From Actinomycetota bacterium (GTDB lineage: Bacteria; Actinomycetota; Coriobacteriia; Anaerosomatales; Anaerosomataceae): a DNA stretch of 42,581 bases. The notes under the pieces are model-generated. The model was not told the DNA's origin, ran no database searches, and was given only the letters and a program-made list of their open reading frames with translations. This document shows positions 36,756-42,581 of this stretch, piece after piece. The DNA lies in the NCBI GenBank assembly GCA_004348925.1, contig RCMX01000002.1:216299-258879 (forward strand), in the 5' to 3' direction. The stretch's first letter is position 1; each line of letters starts with the position of its first letter. Position numbers and translations under genes: made by a program.

Positions 36756-38525
36756 ATGTTCGACGCACGGTACTCGATTCGTTCGCACGTCGCCGGCTCG
36801 CTCCGCACGAGCGACGTGGGGGAGACCGTCACGCTTGCCGGATGGGTCCACCGGCGTCGCGATCACGGCGGCCTGATCTTCATCGACATCCGGGATCGCA
36901 GCGGGCTCGTGCAGGCGGTGTTCGACCCGGACGCGTCCGGTGCGGCGTTCGTGACCGCCGAGAGGGTGCGTCCCGAGTGGGTCGTGAAGCTCACGGGCAC
37001 CGTTCGCCCGCGCCCCGAAGGCACCATCAATCCGAACCTCGCAACCGGCGAGGTCGAAGTCATCATCACCGACGCCGAGGTCCTCAACCAGAGCGAGACG
37101 CCGCCCTTCGAGATCGACTCGGCGATCGACACCGATGAGACGCTGCGCCTCAAGTACCGCTACATCGACATGCGCCGGCCTGAGGTCATGGAGGCGTTCC
37201 TCCTGCGTGACCGGGTGACGCAGCGTTTCCGCAAGTCGCTCGAGCACCGCGGCTTCCTTGAGATCGAGACGCCGATCCTCGGCCGCTCCACGCCCGAGGG
37301 CGCGCGTGACTTCATCGTCCCGAGCCGCATGTCGCCCGGCGAGTTCTACGCGCTGCCGCAGTCACCGCAGCTCTTCAAACAGCTGCTCATGGTGGGCGGC
37401 GTCGAGCGCTACTACCAGGTCGCCCGCTGCTTCCGAGACGAGGACCTGCGTGCCGATCGTCAGCCGGAGTTCACGCAGATCGACATCGAGATGTCCTTCA
37501 TCACGCAGGAGGACATCCTCGGCATGATGGAAGAGGTCATGCGCGAGGTCATGCACGAGGCGAACGTCGATCTACACGTGCCGCTGCGCCGTCTCACGTA
37601 TGCTGAGGCCATGTCGCGCTTCGGTTCGGACCGACCGGATCTGCGCTTCGGCATGGAGCTCGTCGACGTGAGCGGCGTCTTTGCTGCGAGCGAGTTCAAG
37701 GTGTTCGCGGGCGCGCTCGGCGGCGGTGGCGTCATCAAGGGCATCAACGCTCGCGGTGCGGGCGACTGGAGCCGAGGCAAGATCGACGCCCTCAACCAGG
37801 TCGCGCTCGATGCCGGCGCGAAGGGTCTTGCCTGGGTCGCCTTCCCCACAGATGGCGACGTTCGCTCGCCGATCGCGAAGTTCTTCACCGAGACCGAGAT
37901 GGCCGGGCTGCGTGACGCCATGGGCGTCGAGCCGGGTGACCTTCTGCTCATGATCGCCGACGCCACCGATGTCGCGAACGAGGTTCTCGGCGCGCTTCGC
38001 CTGAAGATGGCCGATGAGCTCGATGTCCCGCGCACCGGCTTCGAGGCGCTGTGGGTCGTCGATTTCCCGATGTTCAAGTGGGATGCCGAAGAGAAGCGCT
38101 GGAGCGCGAACCACCATCCCTTTACGCGCCCGTTTGATGAGCATGTCGATTTGCTCGAGTCGGATCCCGGTGCGGCGCTGTCGTACTCGTACGATCTGGT
38201 GCTGAACGGCCTTGAGATCGGCGGCGGGACGCTTCGTATCCACGATGAGGCGATCCAGCGTCGCGCGCTCGCGGCCATCGGTATCGGTGGCGATGAGGCG
38301 GATGCACAGTTCGGCTTCCTGCTTGAGGCGCTCTCGCTCGGCGCTCCGCCACACGGTGGCATCGCGCTCGGCCTCGATCGCCTCATCATGCTGCTGGCGG
38401 GCAAGCACTCGATCCGTGACGTCATCGCATTCCCGAAGACCTCCTCGGGTTCGTGTCCGCTCACGGGCGCTCCGGGTAGCGTGAGCACCCGGCAGCTTCG
38501 TGAAGTGCACCTGCGGGCGGAGTAG
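36756..38525 (+). CDS. aspS: aspartyl-tRNA synthetase
   Basis: The 589-residue length and the GAD insertion fit bacterial AspRS. The N-terminal OB domain ([20 protein letters not shown]) binds the anticodon. Motif 2 is [19 protein letters not shown], and motif 3 is [14 protein letters not shown]. The C-terminus ([11 protein letters not shown]) is typical. GGGAAGGAA precedes the ATG. It is cotranscribed with hisS. Whether it also charges tRNA-Asn cannot be told from the sequence alone. Confidence 0.97.
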   Translation: MFDARYSIRSHVAGSLRTSDVGETVTLAGWVHRRRDHGGLIFIDIRDRSGLVQAVFDPDASGAAFVTAERVRPEWVVKLTGTVRPRPEGTINPNLATGEVEVIITDAEVLNQSETPPFEIDSAIDTDETLRLKYRYIDMRRPEVMEAFLLRDRVTQRFRKSLEHRGFLEIETPILGRSTPEGARDFIVPSRMSPGEFYALPQSPQLFKQLLMVGGVERYYQVARCFRDEDLRADRQPEFTQIDIEMSFITQEDILGMMEEVMREVMHEANVDLHVPLRRLTYAEAMSRFGSDRPDLRFGMELVDVSGVFAASEFKVFAGALGGGGVIKGINARGAGDWSRGKIDALNQVALDAGAKGLAWVAFPTDGDVRSPIAKFFTETEMAGLRDAMGVEPGDLLLMIADATDVANEVLGALRLKMADELDVPRTGFEALWVVDFPMFKWDAEEKRWSANHHPFTRPFDEHVDLLESDPGAALSYSYDLVLNGLEIGGGTLRIHDEAIQRRALAAIGIGGDEADAQFGFLLEALSLGAPPHGGIALGLDRLIMLLAGKHSIRDVIAFPKTSSGSCPLTGAPGSVSTRQLREVHLRAE

Positions 38526-38535
38526 GGGGACTCCC

Positions 38536-38835
38536 ATGTACGCGACACTCATCGCAGCGGTAGCCGTCATGGTCGTGTCATCTGCGGCGCTGATGGTTGT
38601 CGGAACCGCCTACAAGTGGCAGGTCGCCAGCCGCGGCTACGGCCTGTGGACGCGGGCGATCGGCGTTCTGACCGTGCTGGCTCTGACGGGCATCACCGTC
38701 TGGAGCAGGCGGGCCGACGCGGTTGTAGCCGTGTTCGTCGGCGTGGGAGGGATCCTGCTCGCAGGCGCCTACGTGTGGCTGCACATGCGTCTGACCGACA
38801 ACCTCCGGAAAGCGGGCGTCGAGTCGTCGCTGTAG
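38536..38835 (+). CDS. small membrane protein of unknown function
   Basis: The 99-residue product has three hydrophobic helices (about 3-25, 41-57 and 63-82), a short loop with YKWQVASRGYGLW between the first two, and a hydrophilic tail. GGGGGA (38525-38530) precedes the ATG by five bases. It starts 10 bases after aspS and is probably the last gene of the hisS-aspS operon. I do not recognise the family. Confidence 0.75.
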   Translation: MYATLIAAVAVMVVSSAALMVVGTAYKWQVASRGYGLWTRAIGVLTVLALTGITVWSRRADAVVAVFVGVGGILLAGAYVWLHMRLTDNLRKAGVESSL

Positions 38836-38852
38836 CGGCTCGCTGTCGCTGA

Positions 38853-38861
38853 TGCTACGAT
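38853..38861 (+). promoter_or_regulatory. extended -10 promoter of 6S RNA
   Basis: TGCTACGAT ends six bases before the predicted 5' end of the 6S RNA at about 38867. No -35 consensus is seen. Confidence 0.55.
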
Positions 38862-38866
38862 GATGA

Positions 38867-39040
38867 AGGCTTCGCCTTGCGTCGCTTCGGCACTAACGGT
38901 CGAACCAACACTTCTTTACCGGGAGCTCTATCATTGGTCGGCGGAATGGTATCCCCGCAAGGGGAAGCACGAAGTCGATCTGCGGGCACCCACCTGCTGA
39001 GGCAGGTTCACCGCGCTGGAGCACGCGAGGCGGGGTTCAC
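38867..39040 (+). ncRNA. ssrS: 6S RNA
   Basis: 6S RNA binds housekeeping RNA polymerase by mimicking an open promoter. The ends pair over 15 bp: 38868-38882 with 39023-39037, with several G-T pairs. The apical part is a CCCC-GCAA-GGGG tetraloop hairpin (38953-38964). The 3' arm carries GGGAAGC (38962-38968) and ACCCACCT (38988-38995), in the same order as in Bacillus 6S-1. A perfect ACCTGC-TGAG-GCAGGT hairpin (38992-39007) corresponds to the conserved ACCTTGAA helix on the 3' side of the central bubble. The location between aspS and rarA matches that of Bacillus bsrA (6S-1). The length of about 174 bases is typical; exact ends are estimated. Confidence 0.88.
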
Positions 39041-39068
39041 TGGTCGCCACTGAGCGGAGGATGGGGAG

Positions 39069-39617
39069 ATGCGCAAGATCGTCGCAGTACTCGTTGTAGC
39101 ACTTCTGGCACTCGCCCTTGCAGGTTGCGGCGGTGGAGCAGACACTGCTGCGCCTGCCACGGACGCGCCCGCCGCGGCGCCGACTCCCGCCGCTACCCCG
39201 CCCGTTCAGAGCACCGATCGCTCGCCGGTCGAGTCCGGGACGCCAGAGCCGTTCCCGGCGATCGAGTCGACGGCAGTGCCAGCGGCCGTCCAGTCGAAGC
39301 TCGATGCAAAACGTCCGATGGCCCTCTACTTCTACGACAGCACGCTCCCGGAGTCGAAGATCATTCGTGTGGAGCTTGATGCCGTGATGCAGGAGAACCG
39401 CGGACTCATCGATCTGGTAACGTTCGATCTCGGCGCAACCAAGGGCGGCGTCGCGACGGAGAGCGCCCAGCTTGCTGCTGCACTTGCGGGAGATCTGCGC
39501 GTGGTGCGCCCGCCGTACATCGTGCTGGTCGATGGCAACGGGTTCATCACCTGGCGGTTCATGGGCTACGTCGATCGCGAGATCATCAGCCGAGAGGTGC
39601 TCCGCGCTACCGAGTAG
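39069..39617 (+). CDS. lipoprotein with thioredoxin-like domain lacking CxxC
   Basis: The 182-residue product has a lipoprotein signal (MRKIVAVLVVALLALALAGC) with the lipobox LAGC at Cys20. An Ala/Pro/Thr-rich linker follows, then a domain of about 100 residues beginning RPMALYFYDSTL and ending RPPYIVLVDGNGFITWRF. The strand pattern and the cis-proline-like RPPY suggest a thioredoxin fold, but the CxxC site is replaced by DSTLPES, so it cannot be a classical oxidoreductase. GGAGG (39056-39060) gives the ATG at 39069. rarA follows after two bases. The fold assignment is inference. Confidence 0.75.
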   Translation: MRKIVAVLVVALLALALAGCGGGADTAAPATDAPAAAPTPAATPPVQSTDRSPVESGTPEPFPAIESTAVPAAVQSKLDAKRPMALYFYDSTLPESKIIRVELDAVMQENRGLIDLVTFDLGATKGGVATESAQLAAALAGDLRVVRPPYIVLVDGNGFITWRFMGYVDREIISREVLRATE

Positions 39618-39619
39618 CC

Positions 39620-40882
39620 ATGGACGATCTCTTCTCAGACGCCGCAGACCGATCACTCGAACGAAGCGCGCCGCTCGCTGCGCGCATGCGCCCCCGCACC
39701 ATCGACGAGTTCGTGGGCCAGCAAGAAGCGGTCGGACCGGGAACCGTGTTGCGGAGCGCGATCGAACTCGACGCGCTTTCCTCGGTCATCCTCTACGGTC
39801 CTGCGGGATGCGGGAAGACGAGCCTGGCACGCATTATCGCCGGAGTCACGAGCTCACATTTCGTGGAGCTTTCGGCGGTGAACTCCGGGGTCAAGGACGT
39901 ACGCGCCGCGATCGATGCCGCTCGAGACCGTCTGGGCCAATCCGGCCGTCGTACGATCGTGTTCATCGACGAGATCCATCGCTTCAACAAGTCGCAGCAA
40001 GACGCGCTGCTCCATGCGGTCGAGGACCGCCTCATCACCCTCATCGGTGCCACGACCGAGAACCCGTTCTTCGAGGTCAACGCGCCGCTGATCAGCCGGT
40101 CGCGAGTGATCATCTTGCGACCGCTCTCCGATGACGACATCCGCGCCATCATCCGTCAGGCGCTTGCTGACGAGGACCGCGGTCTCGGCGGCGCGGTCGT
40201 GCTTGCGGCCGAGGCCGAGGATCGCATCGTGCTCAGTGCGGGGGGCGACGCGCGGGCAGCGCTGACCTCGCTTGAACTCGCGGCGAGCGTCGCGCCCGCC
40301 GATGGGGACGGCGTCCGGCATGTCGCGCTTGAGCATGTCGCTGAGGCGACCCAGACTCGGCAGCTCACCTACGACAAGGGCGGAGACGCGCACTACGACA
40401 TCATCTCGGCATTCATCAAGTCGATGCGTGGAAGCGACGCAGACGCGACGGTCTACTGGCTGGCGCGCATGATCGACGGGGGAGAAGACCCCAAGTTCAT
40501 CGCTCGCCGGATGCTGATCTTCGCGTCCGAGGATGTGGGCATGGCGGATCCGCAGGCGCTGCTCATCGCACACGCGGCAGTGAAGGCAGCGGAGTTCATC
40601 GGGTGGCCTGAGTGCAGGATCAACCTGGCGCACGCTGCGGTCTACCTTGCCTGCGCTCCCAAGTCGAACTCGGCGTACGTTGCGATCGACGAGGCGCTGA
40701 AGGAGGTCCGGGAAGGGCCCGTGCGGACCGTGCCGGACCATTTGCGGGATCGTCGACGCCCCGGAGCCGAGACGTATCCAGGGTACAAGTATCCGCATTC
40801 GTACCCCGGTGCCACAGTCGAGCAGCAGTACCTCCCCGACGGACTCGAGGATCGACGGTTCTTCCGTCACGACGACGAGTAG
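39620..40882 (+). CDS. rarA: replication-associated recombination protein RarA (MgsA)
   Basis: RarA is an AAA+ ATPase that acts at stalled forks with SSB. The 420-residue protein has the RarA opening (LAARMRPRTIDEFVGQ), Walker A GPAGCGKT (60-67), Walker B with DEIH (117-120) inside FIDEIHRFNKSQQD, sensor 1 IGATTENPFFEV, and the C-terminal signatures GSDADATVYWLARMI and EDVGMADPQAL. The ending PHSYPGATVEQQYLPDGL is typical. It is two bases from the lipoprotein gene and close to the 6S RNA, as in Bacillus. Confidence 0.97.
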   Translation: MDDLFSDAADRSLERSAPLAARMRPRTIDEFVGQQEAVGPGTVLRSAIELDALSSVILYGPAGCGKTSLARIIAGVTSSHFVELSAVNSGVKDVRAAIDAARDRLGQSGRRTIVFIDEIHRFNKSQQDALLHAVEDRLITLIGATTENPFFEVNAPLISRSRVIILRPLSDDDIRAIIRQALADEDRGLGGAVVLAAEAEDRIVLSAGGDARAALTSLELAASVAPADGDGVRHVALEHVAEATQTRQLTYDKGGDAHYDIISAFIKSMRGSDADATVYWLARMIDGGEDPKFIARRMLIFASEDVGMADPQALLIAHAAVKAAEFIGWPECRINLAHAAVYLACAPKSNSAYVAIDEALKEVREGPVRTVPDHLRDRRRPGAETYPGYKYPHSYPGATVEQQYLPDGLEDRRFFRHDDE

Positions 40883-40883
40883 C

Positions 40884-40904
40884 CCGGCGGCAAGCGGCCG
40901 GTTT
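40884..40904 (+). terminator. possible terminator of rarA
   Basis: CCGGC (40884-40888) pairs with GCCGG (40897-40901), followed by TTTCTC. A short stem but with the only T-run in this gap. Confidence 0.45.
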
Positions 40905-40930
40905 CTCGCGCCGCGCAGGGGTACGTGCTT

Positions 40931-40939
40931 TGCTACACT
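40931..40939 (+). promoter_or_regulatory. extended -10 promoter of the sigma-B-type operon
   Basis: TGCTACACT, 36 bases before the first gene of the set DUF948-RsbW-like-sigma. No good -35 box. Confidence 0.45.
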
Positions 40940-40975
40940 TGATTGATACGTCCCCGCGTCTCCGGAGGGCCACTG

Positions 40976-41317
40976 ATGGAGCTTCGCTCGGTGCTTGAAA
41001 TCGTCCTCATCGTGCTGGGTATCCTGCTTGCGGGCGGCGGCATCTATGCGACGATCACCTTCGTGACGGCGCTGCGCGAAGCGCAACAGACGCTTGCCGA
41101 CGTTCGCGAACGTGCGATTCCTTTGCTCGAGAAGGCTGACGTCACACTCGATGCCCTCAACGCCGAGCTGTTGCGTGTCGACGGGATCGTGACCGACATC
41201 GAAGAAGTCTCAGGTGCGGTCAGCTCCGCGACCGACGTGATCCGAACGCCGGTCGAGGCGCTCGCAGGGCTCGGCGGACGACTTGCCCGATCATTCTCTC
41301 GCGCTCGCAGGTCGTGA
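40976..41317 (+). CDS. DUF948-like membrane-anchored protein
   Basis: The 113-residue protein has one N-terminal membrane helix (VLEIVLIVLGILLAGGGIYA) and a long amphipathic, probably coiled-coil tail with few prolines. This is the layout of DUF948 proteins such as Bacillus YtxG, which is part of the general stress regulon. GGAGGG (40964-40969) supports the ATG at 40976. It opens a likely operon with the RsbW-like gene and the sigma factor, so it may be linked to the same stress response. Biochemical function is unknown. Confidence 0.75.
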   Translation: MELRSVLEIVLIVLGILLAGGGIYATITFVTALREAQQTLADVRERAIPLLEKADVTLDALNAELLRVDGIVTDIEEVSGAVSSATDVIRTPVEALAGLGGRLARSFSRARRS

Positions 41318-41351
41318 GCGTCGAATCCACTACCGACCCGGAGGAACCCTG

Positions 41352-41744
41352 ATGGCTTCAGATCGAATCGCACTGACCGTTCCGGCCCGCAGCGAGTACG
41401 CGAAGACGGCGCGTCTGACCGCGGCCGAGCTCGCGAGTCGCATCGGCATGTCCTACGACGATGTCGATGATGTGCGGATGGCTGCCGAGGAAGCGTTCGT
41501 CTACGCGTGCACGCATGTGGCGCGAGGCGGCGAGATCACCTTCTCATTCGTCCTCGACGGTCCGACCCTCACGATCGAGGTCGGTCCGTTTCCCGACGCG
41601 GATGACACCGAGGAGCCCGAACCGGAGGACCGGTACGCGGCGTTCATCCTCGAGTCCGTGTGCGATGAATTCGAGATCGACCGGGTTGCCGGTGCGTGCA
41701 CGCTGCATCTCGTCAAGCGCCTCGGCGTGCCGGTGGAGGGGTAA
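41352..41744 (+). CDS. RsbW/SpoIIAB-like anti-sigma protein with degenerate ATP site
   Basis: The 130-residue product has the size and layout of an RsbW-type GHKL protein: VPARSEYAKTARL at the start, DDVDDVRMAAEEAF at the N-box helix and ILESVCDEFEID near the end. The N-box asparagine is Tyr51 (EAFVYACTH in place of EAxxNAxxH), the DxGxG motif is absent (a PFPDADDTEE acidic stretch is there), and the glycine-rich G2 box is EDRYAAF. It is therefore unlikely to bind ATP or phosphorylate an RsbV. GGAGGA (41340-41345) precedes the ATG. It lies two bases before the sigma gene it presumably controls. Confidence 0.82.
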   Translation: MASDRIALTVPARSEYAKTARLTAAELASRIGMSYDDVDDVRMAAEEAFVYACTHVARGGEITFSFVLDGPTLTIEVGPFPDADDTEEPEPEDRYAAFILESVCDEFEIDRVAGACTLHLVKRLGVPVEG

Positions 41745-41746
41745 CC

Positions 41747-42532
41747 GTGCCTCGAGTCTCAAAGAAGCCCGGGCGTCGGCTCGTGTGGGACAAGCAACGG
41801 ACACGCGACCTGTTCGCGCACTATCGCGAATTCGAGGACGAAGAGTCGCGCGACGAACTCATCACGATGTATCTCAACCTCGTGAAGTATCTCGCCAGCC
41901 GTTTCCGGAATCGTGGCGAGCCCATCGACGACCTCATCCAGGTCGGGACGATCGGGCTGATCAAGGCGATCGATCGATTCGACACCGGTCGCGACGTCGA
42001 GTTCACCACGTACGCCACACCGACGATCGTCGGGGAGCTCAAGCGCTACTTCCGCGACAAGGGCTGGGCCATCAAGGTCCCGCGCAGGCTACAGGAGCTC
42101 TCGTTCCGAGTGAACCAGGCGGTGGATCAGCTCACGCAGCAGATCCAGCGGTCGCCGACCATCGCCGAGATCGCCGAGTACCTCGGCGTCACGTCGGAAG
42201 AGGTGCTTGAAGCGATGGAGACCTCCGAGGCGTACAACTTCGTCTCGCTGGAGAGCGATCGCAACAACGATGGAAGCGATTCGTTCAGCATCCTTGAGTA
42301 TATCGGCAAGGACGATCAGCTCATGGCGATCGTCGACGACCGGACGACGCTTGCCAAGGCCCTCAAGTTCCTCACGCCGATGGAGCAGCGAGTGCTCTAC
42401 CTTCGCTTCTTCCAGGGTCTGACGCAGACGGAGATAGCAACGCAGCTTGAGATATCGCAGATGCAGGTGTCGCGCCTGCTTCGCAAGACGCTTCGCGTGC
42501 TGCGCGAGAACCTCGTCTCCGAGGAGGTCTGA
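41747..42532 (+). CDS. sigma-B/F/G type RNA polymerase sigma factor
   Basis: The 261-residue factor has regions 2 to 4: NLVKYLASRFRNRGEPIDDL and QVGTIGLIKAIDRFDTGR (region 2), a VPRRLQEL to LTQQIQRSPTIAEIAEYLG region 3, and region 4 (LTPMEQRVLYLRFFQGLTQ, then a helix-turn-helix ISQMQVSRLL). This is the three-region layout of the general-stress and sporulation group, without region 1.1. The GTG start has GGAGGGG five bases upstream and is two bases after the RsbW-like stop. No RsbV-type antagonist is encoded before it; the next gene is cut by the window end. Confidence 0.93.
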   Translation: MPRVSKKPGRRLVWDKQRTRDLFAHYREFEDEESRDELITMYLNLVKYLASRFRNRGEPIDDLIQVGTIGLIKAIDRFDTGRDVEFTTYATPTIVGELKRYFRDKGWAIKVPRRLQELSFRVNQAVDQLTQQIQRSPTIAEIAEYLGVTSEEVLEAMETSEAYNFVSLESDRNNDGSDSFSILEYIGKDDQLMAIVDDRTTLAKALKFLTPMEQRVLYLRFFQGLTQTEIATQLEISQMQVSRLLRKTLRVLRENLVSEEV

Positions 42533-42534
42533 CG

Positions 42535-42581
42535 ATGACCGACGCACGGGCCAGAGAGGATCGTTGGCGCCGACTGGCGAT
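42535..42581 (+). CDS. start of an unidentified gene, 3' end outside the window
   Basis: An ATG two bases after the sigma-factor stop, with GAGGAGGT (42521-42528) at good spacing, opens a frame reading MTDARAREDRWRRLA. It is probably cotranscribed with the sigma factor. Too short for identification. Confidence 0.6.
   Translation, partial: MTDARAREDRWRRLA

Overview
The window is a dense, GC-rich (about 60-65% by eye) bacterial chromosome segment with almost no non-coding space. The protein families suggest an anaerobic actinomycete of the Coriobacteriia type. The evidence is a secreted protease ending in CWB2 cell-wall-binding repeats, a one-iron superoxide reductase, formate-THF ligase with FolD, the cobalamin-independent queuosine enzyme QueH, a Rel enzyme, and Gram-positive style regulation (a LexA box of the GAAC-N4-GTTC type, and a 6S RNA beside aspS as in Bacillus). 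The taxonomic assignment is inference. I see no IS element, prophage, CRISPR array, tRNA or rRNA.

Layout. 1-800: 3' part of a DUF3048 (YerB-like) protein. 920-2399: pdxS-pdxT (PLP synthesis). 2420-5387: yebC, ruvC, ruvA, ruvB, with a LexA operator on the ruvC promoter. 5391-6500: an HtpX-like membrane protein that has lost its HEXXH zinc site. 6664-12188: a 1779-residue subtilase with CWB2 repeats and a 35-residue membrane miniprotein. 12270-13322: superoxide reductase (minus strand) and a divergent isochorismatase-like hydrolase. 13384-15928: fhs and folD. 15975-17995: an unknown membrane-anchored exported protein, a cold-shock protein and a GDT1-type cation transporter. 18030-23203: the queuosine genes queH, queA and tgt, interrupted by minus-strand genes for a PHP phosphoesterase and an ECF sigma/anti-sigma pair. 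23317-25840: yajC-secD-secF. 25915-29568: a RecJ-HIRAN-RecQ-like helicase fusion. 29674-32487: a secreted nidogen-like/HYR/fibronectin protein. 32551-35381: rel and an MBL hydrolase. 35462-38835: hisS, aspS and a small membrane protein. 38867-39040: 6S RNA. 39069-40882: a lipoprotein and rarA. 40976-42581: a DUF948-like protein, an RsbW-like protein, a sigma-B/F-type factor and the start of one more gene.

How the parts work together. Replication-fork and recombination repair is heavily represented: RuvABC, RarA and the RecJ fusion. There are two independent sigma/anti-sigma modules, plus a 6S RNA and Rel for growth-phase control. Protein export (SecDF-YajC) is accompanied by several large exported proteins. 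PLP, one-carbon folate and queuosine metabolism complete the housekeeping content.

The most unusual items are the three-part RecJ-HIRAN-helicase protein, the pseudo-HtpX with a cysteine ladder, the RsbW-like protein lacking its ATP-binding asparagine, and two genes (tgt, recJ) whose -10 boxes lie so close to ATG that their mRNAs should be leaderless. No database search or computation was run; all family calls come from motifs read in the sequence.
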